A DNA stretch of 64,000 nucleotides from Asterias rubens (lineage: Eukaryota > Echinodermata > Asteroidea > Forcipulatida > Asteriidae). Under the pieces are notes generated by a model. The model was given only the letters and a program-made list of their open reading frames with translations. It searched no databases and had not been told where the DNA came from. The stretch is taken from contig NC_047063.1 of the NCBI RefSeq assembly GCF_902459465.1, positions 2,976,001 through 3,040,000 on the forward strand, in the 5' to 3' direction. The translations under genes and the position numbers were made by a program. Every line of letters begins with the position of its first letter. Position 1 is the stretch's first letter. Positions 11,471 through 21,221 of the stretch are shown piece by piece.

Positions 11471-11523
11471 TTTGGAAAACGGCGATGGCTTTTTACACAC
11501 AAATACATAAACGCTAAACAAAA

Positions 11524-11898
11524 TTAAGGATGTGGACAACCGTTGGTAATATTGTCAAAGACCAGTCTTCTCACTTGGTGTATCTCAACATATGCATGAA
11601 ATAACAAACCTGTGAAAATTTGAGCTCAGTTGGTCGTCGAAGTTGCAAGATAATAATGAAAGAAAAAAACACCCTTGTGTCACACTTAATAGTTGTGTGC
11701 TTGTAGATGGTTGATTACGAGACCTCAAATTCTAAATCTGAGGTCTCGAAATCAAAATCGTAAAAAATTACTTCTTTCTCGAAAACTATGTTACTTCGGA
11801 GGGAGCCGTTTCTTACAACGTTTTTTTTTACCGTCAACCTCTCCCCATTACTCGTCACCAAGTAATGTAATATTTACCAATAGTGTCCACTGCCTTTA
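11524..11898. mobile_element. AGGCAGTGGACAC-family MITE in the 3' flank of A
   Basis: It begins at TTAA (11524) with 'ggatgtggacaac' and ends with 'agtgtccactgccttta'. The middle has the family palindrome (gagacctcaaattc paired with gaggtctcg). B lacks it at the matching site (around 17278), which reads straight into gtaaaattgaaaatataaag. C has it. It therefore inserted after the A/B split but before the block duplication. Confidence 0.8.
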
Positions 11899-12814
11899 GT
11901 AGTAAAATTGAAAATATAAAGGTTCACAGTCTTGAACATAAAAATGGTAGACAACATCCCTTGAATGGTAGACACAATCCCTTAATAGAAGACAACATCC
12001 CTTCAAACATTTCTGCGTGAAATTCAACAGCATTTGAATAATAAGTCAAACGTGTTGATCTCACTGGTTCAAAACTTGATGTTAAAAATATATATTTTAT
12101 ATATATTTATAATGCCATGTATATAGGCACCCTGGTCACTTTTTAATCCGGGAGTTATTGGAGAGTATTCTGATTTTTAATGAATATCAAAATACTCGTA
12201 AAGCATCCTCCTACATAATGCATTGGGCATTTGGTTTTGAGTTTTTATTTCTAAAGGTGGTGGCTGCCCTTAAAATGTTTAATATATTATTATATAATTT
12301 GTGATAATTCAAATGTATAATGCGCCATTTATATAAATAGATTACACCACATTGTAGAATATACACAGAATGGAAGAAAATGAGAATTGAAAATGAAATA
12401 CTGATGTTTGTATTGTAATGTGTTTCCATCGCGGGGTTTGTTCCTAACCCCAAAGCAGCATAAATAGTCATACATTCACTGCACATGGTTCTAGAAGAGT
12501 AAATTAATGAATGTACAAAAAGCCTAAATCTGTTTTATGCTTTGTATATATAGTCACATGTGAAAATCGTCTGACGTTTTGTATTGATAGACTTTTTGAG
12601 GCATAGTATGAGGAAATATAATTGCTAATAATCAATTTGGAAAAAAAGTAAGATTTAGAAGTTATTATTAGAAGTTTATTATTATTTTTTCAAGAATTAC
12701 ATTTGTAAGTACTTTCATGTTTACATTAGGCCTTGTATCCGGAAACATATTATTAGCCTATGCAAGATTTTTTTAGAAACTATAACATGTAGGCATATAT
12801 TGGTGATGATTGCT
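11899..12814. other. Non-coding 3' flank of gene A
   Basis: AT-rich, matched by 23957-24922 behind gene C. It contains three short direct repeats of 'agacaacatccct' near 11950-12000. No canonical AATAAA is seen close behind the stop. No gene. Confidence 0.5.
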
Positions 12815-13092
12815 ACACTCTAAACACTTCCGGGTCAGAAGTGACCTGGAATCGTTTTCGGGTCTCAGTAGGCCTGACACATTCCGGGTCAGGCTGACAT
12901 ATTACTGGGTCAGGCTGACACGGTAAGTGGTTAACATGGGATTTTAACAAGGATTCTGCGTCAATTTGACCACTTTCTATGTTATTTTGACACACGTTCC
13001 GGGTCATATTGACCCAGAAATGGGACCCAGAAATGGGTCAGGCCACAAGGGGCTAGAATCCGGGTCATCTGACACGGAAGTTTGTAGAGTGT
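12815..13092. mobile_element. GGGTCAG-rich MITE (copy behind A)
   Basis: Imperfect inverted ends: 'acactctaaacacttccg' at the left and 'cggaagtttgtagagtgt' at the right. The interior is built of degenerate 'cgggtcaggctgac' and 'gtcatattgaccc' motifs. All four receptor paralogues have it in the same relative place, so it predates the A/B split. Confidence 0.65.
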
Positions 13093-13650
13093 TCTTATGA
13101 GTCCGGGTAGCGGCTAGGTGATTGTGGGGTTACGGTGGGCTAAATATACATCAAAGCATGTGAAAGTTGTTGATCAGTAAAAATCCTTAAAACTGTATAA
13201 GGACTGGTCCGGGATTTCAACCCGTAACCTTTCGCACATAAAATGCGAGAACAAGAGACCAACCAGCAGTAAACGCTAAAGGTTGAAATCGTACAAAATA
13301 ATTACAACTCCTACACTCATAACAAAAGATTCCCTGTGACGACACTCGGGGGAAGTTGAAAGTTCAAGGACTGTTTTGGTCGATATGTTTTTAACTTGAC
13401 ACTTCCTCGCCAGTTGCAACTGACACACGTTTGAACACACCCCGGGAAACTATTTGTTGAAATTTATTTTCCCAGTTTTATATTTATCAATACTGTGCTG
13501 TAAACTAAACAATCTGATACAGTACATGTTATGCAGGAGAGAAGGTGTGGCATTAAAATACATGTAACTGAGTTTGGTTTGCTAGAAAATCATAAACAAA
13601 CTGTAACAACTTTAATCAAAACCTCCCGGGTCCGTGGGACATGACTCATT
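13093..13650. other. Spacer between the A and B sub-units
   Basis: Non-coding. The complement of about 13200-13300 contains a short perfect hairpin (tcgca/tgcga around ttttatg) followed by cgggttgaaatcccg. That looks like a remnant anticodon arm and T arm of a tRNA-derived repeat. The same sequence is present behind C (about 25283-25370). Confidence 0.4.
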
Positions 13651-13654
13651 TTTG

Positions 13655-13914
13655 TATGTCTCATAACACGTGACTGTGAACATTAGAGTGTCTAACCTTA
13701 GAAATATCTTAGATCTCGAATGTTGCGGGAAGCCTATCGGTAAAGCAGTCTTTCCCATTGCATTTTACGGTGCCCCGTACATTGACACAGCACATTTCTT
13801 ATACTGTGTGATACATTGACCACACATAAGGAAGTTAGTTGGTAACAAAATAACCTGAACTCTGGACCATTTTCTCCGTTATATTCATCTTGTTGGCAAC
13901 GATAACTCCATTAG
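13655..13914 (+). promoter_or_regulatory. Gene B: E-box, ETS-like site and 5'UTR exon
   Basis: Same architecture as upstream of A: CACGTG at 13667-13672, 'aaggaagttag' near 13829, and a donor 'ccattag|gtatgtac' with its intron starting at 13915. The acceptor 'cattattttag' ends at 14858. The intron is longer than in A because of a G-rich tract and a SINE. Confidence 0.5.
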
Positions 13915-14071
13915 GTATGTACGATTTGTATGTTACTCATTAAGAATGGATCTGGATAGAATAGTTGTACCGATGTGGGGGTGAAAAATGTGCTACGACA
14001 AAGCAAGAGATTAATTGCTCTGGAAACTGAGGGAAAGGACAGTTTGGCGAAATTTTTAACTCGATTGGTGG

Positions 14072-14235
14072 TGGGGGGTGTGGGGGGGGGGTGTGCGGAG
14101 AGGGGGGGGGTGTGGGGGGGGGGTGTGGGGGAGGGGGGCATCCCATAAGACAGTGGGGATAAGGGGGAGGGGAGGGGGAATCCCATAAGACAGCGGGGAT
14201 AAGGGTTCTAGGTGTGGGGGGGGGGGGCGGGGGCT
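14072..14235 (+). repeat. G-rich low-complexity tract
   Basis: Long runs of G (up to about 14) separated by single T, TGT or A, with an embedded duplicate 'atcccataagaca'. It lies in the presumed 5'UTR intron of gene B. Gene D keeps only a short version (26152-26206). Sequence of this kind can form G-quadruplexes and expands easily. Confidence 0.75.
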
Positions 14236-14623
14236 TATGGGCTGATAAGCCATAACTTTAAGTTATTTTGCTGCATGCATCTTCAGATCCAAGTATAATG
14301 GTCATCTAAAGTAAATTATCCACATTATCCACCATGTTGTAGCGTGTTGGCGTGGGCTTGAGTTTTGTTTTGAACAAAATGGTGTATGACTAATTTTGCC
14401 TAACGACCACGGGGAGGGGGGGGGGGGGGCCAAAGCGGACTTGTTGCAAAGAAAATTCTGCAATAATGGTATGTGTATGAGTGTCCATCCCAATACAATT
14501 CAGCAGAGATCTTAGAAAGTTGATAGACTGAATGTCACATAATATGCAAACTAAAAAAGTAGAAATACCACACACCAAGAAAACAAGCATTTCCCCAATG
14601 TTTATTCTGGGTGTGGGAGGGAA
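14236..14623. other. Intron-1 segment of gene B absent from gene D
   Basis: Non-coding sequence between the G-rich tract and the SINE. Gene D jumps from its short G-rich tract directly to the middle of the SINE, so about 0.5 kb was deleted in D or gained in B. I see no gene or recognisable site. Confidence 0.5.
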
Positions 14624-14824
14624 GTGTCGTAGCCGAGCGGTTAAGAGCACCGAATTCAAACTCGGGTGTTTCTGATAAGCAAAGAGTGTGGGTTCGAATC
14701 CCAGCCGTGACACTTGTGTCCTTTAAAAGCAAGACACTTAACCATTGCTTTGTCCTTCGGATGGGACGTAAAGCCGTTGGTCCCACGTTTTGTGTAACGC
14801 GTGTAAAAGAACCCAGTGCACTGG
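14624..14824 (+). mobile_element. tRNA-Leu-like SINE in intron 1 of gene B
   Basis: The head (14624-14713) resembles a class II tRNA. Its ends pair (gtgtc/gacac), the D-arm reads tagccgagcggttaagag, the anticodon region is ttcaaac (CAA, leucine-like), there is a long variable arm, and the T-arm is gggttcgaatccc. The body continues with 'ccttcggatgggacgtaaag' and 'gtgtaaaagaacccagtgca', a conserved metazoan SINE body. A and C lack it. D keeps only the 3' body. Confidence 0.75.
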
Positions 14825-14864
14825 TTGACGGGTTTGTTGCTCTGTCTCATTATTTTAGGAAACA

Positions 14865-17206
14865 ATGGGATCCCCTGAATGGACACTGTTTCTTTGTTGT
14901 CTTGGTGTCTGTATCGTCATCTCTCAGTCGTCAACCTGCAGTCATGCGCAGTGTGTTTACGACCACGTCACTGCAAAGGCTGACTGCTCCTCACTCAATC
15001 TTGACTGCATCCCCGTCAACTACCCACACGCCCTCAGTATGGATCTACGGCACAACATCATATCAGAGCTGTCGCCAGACGATTTCATTGGCACTTTCTC
15101 CAGGCTGGCTGAATTGTACCTTGACTACAATGACATATCTGATGTGACGTCACTGCTGGGATCCAATGAGATGGGAAGACTACGGAAGCTGTCTGTGAAG
15201 CACAATGTCATTTATTATTTGCCTACAACTTGTCAGCTGAGCTCTCTCAAAGAACTCTCAGTAGACCATAATTCAATTACAAGTCTATCAGGAATTCCAC
15301 GATGTGGAGAGTTGGAGCGTTTCTCTGCTGATTTTAACTTAATAAGTTATTTACATTTTAACTATCTGTCAAATATTATTGTAAGTATCCAGTTCAACCA
15401 ACTGAAAACCATTAATAGTGATTTAGATTATGGTAACGGGAACGTTAGCTTATTTTTGGATCACAATAAAATTTCACGTATTCATTTACATTACTGGCAC
15501 AGTTTAGAAGCCGTTACATTTAATACAATTTCACTGAACGACAACCGACTACAGAGGGTACACTTTCATTTCTGCCCAAGACAACTTGACATAGGTAGCA
15601 ATAGATTACAACATTTGGGTGGGTTTTCTATAATTCGTCGTCACAGAGACAAGGTAAAGAGACTGGACATAAGCAACAACTCATGCGATTCCTTGATTCA
15701 ACCACCTTGGGCCGAAGGGCTGGAGTTCTTAAACGCCGATACCAACCTGCTGGCAAACCTGTCCTCGACAACCCTGTCAGGATTTGTCGATCTGACTGAA
15801 CTGCATGTAGCAAATAATCGTCTCTTGTTCATCTCATCCACTGCACTGAGTCAACTCACCATGCTAAGGTCACTGTATCTCGACGACAATGCCCTGACGT
15901 CTTTGTTTGGAGGAGTATTTTTTAACCAGTCTAACTTATTTGAGCTGTCCATCACCAACAACCGACTCACCACGTTACATTCTGATTACTTCATTGGCCT
16001 GGTGTCGTTGAAGGGTCTGTACCTCGCAGGGAATCAACTCACTAGTGTTAACTCAAATATGTTTCAACTGGTGCCTGACATTCTTACCTTGGACTTATCT
16101 CGAAATGGGCTTCAGCTCGTCGACTTGCAGGACTGTGCCTTTCATCTTACAAGCCTACAAAATCTCTCACTGGCCCACAATCTGATTCATGATGCAGAAA
16201 CTATCTTAGGCTTCTGTGATAACTTGCAAGTACTGGATCTGAGTTATAACTTGATCCAAGTCGTGCCCGGTGATTCGCTATCTGGGAGGAATAGAGCATT
16301 GTCCCAACTCGAGCTAGAAGGCAACCCACTGCAGTGTGACTGTATAGGCTCACAGGTCTACGAGACTGGCTGCGTAACAATCCACCATACGTTGAGCCTC
16401 GATGTGAAGGACCAACACATCACTATGAGTCGGTGATTTCAGACTTGGTGATTCATGCTCTCTCATGTCAACCACCAAGGGCGATGGTGGACAACAAGCA
16501 GCTGAAAGCCCTGGATGGACAATCTGTGACTCTTAAATGTACAGCTACTGGCATCCCTGCTCCAACCTTAAAATGGCTCTCACCAAACGACACAGAGATA
16601 ACTCATGACTGGCAAGGAAGATTCGCCATTCTGCAAGGACAAATTCTGTATATCACACCAGTGGAGAAACGTGACCAAGGGATGTACACATGTCTTGCTC
16701 AAAATATTTTGGGTGAAGGGAGAGCTGTGGTAAACCTTAAAGTGACCATAGTGACCGTGGAGGTAGGATTCGTAACCATGGAACCCCATGCAATGACTAC
16801 CACTAAATCTGACGCCCCATCACCACAGCCACACTCAATGGCTTCTTCCGTTCTCCCCACAATGTTTGGCACCGTTATAATAACGGTTGCTGTAATTCTC
16901 CGTCGGTATCGCAAGAAACAACATAGCCGAAAAGCAGGCAACTACAAACCTATAACTAAAACCTCCGACCAAGTTGTCTTCTGTAAAAGTGACACAACTG
17001 ACTCGGAGGGAGGTGTTGTGAACAAGGCCCGGACGAATTTCTATGAGATTCCAAGTGAACATCAGACCGGTAGGTATATGAACAGTCCTGCAACAGGGCG
17101 TCGCCAACCATCTCAGACCTACGCTCAGACCTATAAGGGTCCTAGTGGAGGCAACGGAGAGAACAAAGGAGATGAAGAAGTATATTATGGAAGTGTGTAT
17201 GTCTAG
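14865..17206 (+). pseudogene. LRR-Ig receptor, paralogue B, frameshifted
   Basis: The frame opens as in D (signal peptide, LRRNT, about 19 LRRs) but breaks in the LRRCT. D reads tgtgactgtaggctc, whereas B reads tgtgactgtataggctc, a 2-bp TA insertion near 16343. The first frame then runs through about 37 unrelated residues to a stop at 16434-16436, giving a predicted 523-residue protein with no Ig domain, helix or tail. Downstream, the original frame stays open to 17206 (Ig with LKCTATG and YTCLAQN, transmembrane segment, tyrosine tail with FYEIP, RYMNS and VYYGSV) and shows no further damage. The lesion is therefore recent, a polymorphism or a sequencing error. If real, B is either a pseudogene or a gene for a secreted soluble LRR ectodomain. 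A cysteine (NNSCDS) replaces the phenylalanine found in A, C and D. Confidence 0.85.
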
Positions 17207-17686
17207 TTTGGAAAACGGCGCTGGCTTTGTACACAAAAGACAAAAACGCTGCATGTCTTAAAAGATTGTGCACAACATTATTGGTAAAATTGAAAATATA
17301 AAGGTTCGCAGTCTTGAATTATAAAGATGGTGGGCAACTCGCCTTGTTATAGTAAATATTTGCTCGTAATTCAATAGTAAATTCTCGAATGTAAATTTTA
17401 TAGGCTACGTAGTTACATGGTTAAGTTTCGAGTAAAAGATCGAATGACGTCATTTTTTGATATAAATTCTTTTCAGCTACTATATATCTACATCAGAGAG
17501 GAATGTAACTGCTGTTAAATCTTATAATCAAGTCTATAAAAAGTAAGCTTAATAAATTTAGTTTGTAATTTTTGTTCAAGAGTTAGGCCTATCTTTGTAT
17601 TTTCTTACCCGGAAATATTATCAGCCTAGCACGTATTTTTTAGAAGCTGTAACATGTATATTATTTGGTGCTGATTGGTACAACAA
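17207..17686. other. 3' flank of gene B
   Basis: It contains a candidate polyadenylation signal AATAAA at 17551-17556, also present behind D (29021-29026). Otherwise it is AT-rich non-coding DNA without the MITE seen behind A and C. Confidence 0.5.
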
Positions 17687-17980
17687 CCTGGTCAGAAGTT
17701 ACCTACCAGATCAGAAGTGACCTGGATTCGATTCCCGAGGCCTGACACATTTCCGGATCAGGTTGACACGTACCGGGTCAGACTGACCCTGTAAGTGGTT
17801 AACATGGAATTCTAACATGGATTCTGCATCAGTTTGACCACTTTCTGGGTTGGATTCTGCGTCAGTTTGACCTATTTCTGTGTTACTTTGCTAACGTTCC
17901 GGGTCATATTGACCCAAAAATGGGTCAGGCCAAACGGGGCTAGAATCCGGGTCAATTCTGACTAGGAAGTTTTTATAGTG
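17687..17980. mobile_element. GGGTCAG-rich MITE (copy behind B)
   Basis: Diverged copy of the element at 12815. It has 'ggtcagaagtgacctgg', 'ccgggtcagactgac' and 'gggtcatattgaccc', and ends in 'aggaagtttttatagtgt'. The left end is eroded. Confidence 0.55.
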
Positions 17981-20500
17981 TTTCATAGTGAGTCCACATT
18001 GGCAGCAAAGTGACTATGGGTGCTACTGTGGGTGCCTAAAATTGTGACAACGTTGTTGATCAACAGGCCTCAGTCGCCAATTCGGACTTATTTTGTAACA
18101 CATCGATTGTTTATGGTTCTAATTGTATAATGGAGTTGGTGTTATATGACCAAGTTTTCCGTGCTTAGGAGCAGATTGCTTCCAAGTCTCAATTTTTTGT
18201 TTTGATATTCCGAATGCTTCTCAGATAAGCTAACCTACACTTCGTTGTATAATGGTTGAACGGCATAAATCTGACCCACCAGAACATGGTCCGCCATTTT
18301 TGAGGAAAGGGTTGAATCTAGAATAGTGGACGTTTTCAGTAATGAAAATACACACACAAAAACACAAAATTTTAGTGGATTTTATGTGAATCATTATATC
18401 GTTATGTCGGGGTGGGCAAGTATTCTGATGAATGGGAGGGTTTTTTAATACACCACCGATGGCTACACATGTACATGTTAGCATAGTGTGGTCATGCGCC
18501 TCATGTGCACATGTGCTGATGTTGTTTTTCTCATTATATGAAAAAGTACCAGACTTTTTTTTTTTTGGGGGGGGGGGTCCTATTTCAAAGAGCCGCTCAG
18601 GTAGAAAATACTACCTATAAAATTTATGCTAAGCAAACAATTACAAAAGCAGGATATTGACCATAGATGCTAAACGTGAAATGGTATTTTAGATGGTACC
18701 TTGTTTTCTAGCAAGCACAGCTATGTTGTGCTTAGCTAGTTTGTGTGCCTTTAAGCAGCTTGATGCAATTGGGCCCTAGTCTCAGTTTGGTAAGAAGGTG
18801 ATTATTGCCTATAAATGGTTGATGGTCGTTCCATTAGGATTTTGATTTCCAGCTTTAGATTGATGATAACAATAAAACTTACACTGTATACATTTTTAAC
18901 TTCTTTAAACTTGTAGAATGCAACTCTGGTTAAACTTGCGTAAGTAGTTGTATTCATTTTTTAAACATTAATTGTGCACACTTCTGAACTTTACAAAAAC
19001 AAAGTTAACAGAATGGTTATATTATTTGAGTCGCAACTGGTCTTTGTGTGGCATTAGATGGGGAAATGTTTGCTGTGCAGTGTACACATAACAAAGTTTG
19101 GCCAAGTGGTCTAATTATAAATAAAATTTGAGTTCTCTGATGTATGTGTGTGGCTTGTAATTCAAGACCTGATAGCATGGTGCTACTTGACCAGAAAATG
19201 TTGCTTAGCAGTAAAACTGTACTTAGCAAAACTAAGTAGTATACTGGCCAGTCAATGATGCATGAGACATGATAAACAATATGTTGGTGGTGCTAGCTAA
19301 GTTTTGTGTTTTTTCTATTTTCTGTTGCAACAGTTAAAGTGTTCTTGCACTGGCGAGACAATTTACTTTTTATAGGCCAACTTCTTTTCACACCCAGGAG
19401 TAAATAGGCCTATGGTACTGCTAAGAGGCAGCAATGCACCCATTTGGTGCTCCAATATACTTGGAAAGAGTTAAAATGGTTTCAGAAATGCCCAAGGCCC
19501 AAATGAACTATGGTACGATGTTTATACACCTTGATCAAATGTTTATGTTTAAGCAACTAATAAATGCTGAATTGTGCAACTTGTGTGTCAAATATTTTGT
19601 ATTTAGTTTTTTGTTAATATATATTTCCCCCCCCCGCACCCAAATAAAAGATATGAAAATATGGCAATTTTTATTATAATTTCCCTTTGAACACTAAATA
19701 ATGCATTATACTATATTGTCCTCTCAGCCTCAACTTGAATATCATTGGGTTGAATAGTAACAATACAAGATGGCTGACAGGCAATAATACAAGATGGCTG
19801 CCCTTAAAGTTCTCAGTGACTATTTAAAGGCACTGGACAAACTTGGTAATTGTCAAAGACCAGTCTTCTCACTTTTTTGTCCCCAAAAGCACAATCTGCA
19901 TATCTGGTTCAACGACTGCGTCACCACAACCCGCTGTCGATTTCACCTCTACCCCCCCCCCCCCCCCACACCACACACACAAATTGGTTTACACCACTGA
20001 AAACACTGAGACTTAGATAATTTTCGAGTTCTTAGTTCTTAAACATCGTGACTCTTTGATACATTCTACACTAGAGACCGTAAATTCAAGTTTCATTGGA
20101 AGGATGGAGGTAGAATGGGAGGATCAAAACTGATACCAATGACACGGCAGTCCTTTTTCTATATCGCAAGCTTTATTTGAACACAAAACAGTATTAATGA
20201 TAAACACTGTGCGTCATTGTACCCTTGCTGCACTTAGCTGTTGAAATTCACCACATTCATATTCAAATGATGATATTGATGTTGACTCACCTTTCAGTCG
20301 AGTTATTCTACCATAAACGGAGATGATGTGCAAAATATTTGAATATCAAAGCACCAAGTATGCTGTAATGACATAAAGGGGAAGCCCCTGGAAATAAGGT
20401 GGGGCAAAAAGTATGGTGGACACGAAATGCTACATTATCAATGATGGATAAGTTGGGGGAAATGTCCACAGGGATGTGCAATTCAATTCGTTGTTATCCA
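17981..20500. other. Junction of the two units and upstream DNA of gene C
   Basis: The duplication joint lies near 18400-18410, between 'gaatcattatatcg' (end of unit 1) and 'ggggtgggcaagtattctg' (start of unit 2). From there to 20500 it is the copy of 6430-8480, including the truncated MITE end at 19824, two acaagatggct boxes and a C/CA-rich tract at 19950-19980. No gene is seen. Confidence 0.6.
19824..19876 (+). mobile_element. Truncated MITE end (copy of 7833)
   Basis: TTAA plus 'aggcactggacaaacttgg' and the following 'taattgtcaaagaccag'. It is the unit-2 copy of the truncated terminus at 7833. Confidence 0.55.
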
Positions 20501-20509
20501 TTATTCATA

Positions 20510-20768
20510 AATAAATCCCAACACGTGACTGCGAACAACGGAACGTCTATAACATAAGATATATCTTATTTGATCTCGAAGGTTACGAGAAGCCGAGCAG
20601 GAAAGCAATTTTTCTCATGGCATCTATGGTGCTCCTTAGAATTGGAACACAAAAGTTCGTTTACTTTTACTTTCATCACATAAGGAAGTTAGTTTGTGAA
20701 AAATAAACCTGGACTCTGGAACGTTTTTCTTCGTTTTTCCTGTATTGTTTGCAACGATAACCCCATAG
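20510..20768 (+). promoter_or_regulatory. Gene C: E-box, ETS-like site and 5'UTR exon
   Basis: CACGTG at 20522-20527, 'aaggaagttag' near 20682, donor 'ccatag|gtatgtac' with intron from 20769, and acceptor 'cattattttag' ending at 21215. All are in the same order and spacing as in gene A. Confidence 0.5.
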
Positions 20769-21221
20769 GTATGTACAGATTCTTACCATTTTTATTTCAG
20801 CTTACTCATTGAGAATTTGTATTCCGGATGTACTGATGTGAGGGTGCAAAATGTGTTACAATAGCCCTAAAGAAAGAGATTAAAAATTGTGTTCTAAAAG
20901 TTGAGGAGAAGCCACAGTGTGGCGTAGTATATAATCTATAATTATGACTGACACAATCTGAGAAGCGTTACGCTATTATTCAATATTTGGGGGATAAAAA
21001 TACAGATTTTTGTAAAACCACATTACTTCGAAGTGAAATATTTCTCAAAATGCAATATACTATCCATAGCTTTTGTAATTTGTTAATAAATTTTGCAATA
21101 ATATTTAGAGTCATTACCAAAAGTTGGAGCAGACCCTTTTTAATTACCGTTGTTTTGTGGTACGAAAACACGGGTGGTTTACGCGAGTGTTTGTTGATCT
21201 GTCTCATTATTTTAGGAAACA

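Larger units (their letters stand above)
6330..18396 (+). repeat. Segmental duplication unit 1 (genes A and B)
   Basis: This ~12-kb block is repeated in direct orientation as the next block. Corresponding points include gaatgggaggg (6366 and 18430), gagccgctcaggtag (about 6618 and 18590), the A/C start codons (9185 and 21222) and the B/D start codons (14865 and 26326). Its right end (gattttatgtgaatcatta) matches the right end of unit 2 near 29880. The flanking non-coding sequence matches as well as the genes, so the copy was made by DNA-level tandem duplication. Confidence 0.9.

Noticed and set aside
11087-11539. 150-residue - strand frame behind the receptor transmembrane region
   Set aside because: It is antisense to the strongly conserved receptor tail and repeats in all four paralogues as a shadow.
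13911-14253. Proline-rich proteins on the - strand
   Set aside because: They are translations of the poly-G tract and have no other coding features.
14624-14713. tRNA-Leu(CAA) gene
   Set aside because: The acceptor and T-arm pair, but the anticodon stem needs a bulge and a conserved SINE body is attached. No terminator T-run follows.
16433-17206. Separate Ig-domain gene downstream of B
   Set aside because: It is the continuation of B in the original frame after a 2-bp insertion. D has the same sequence in one frame.
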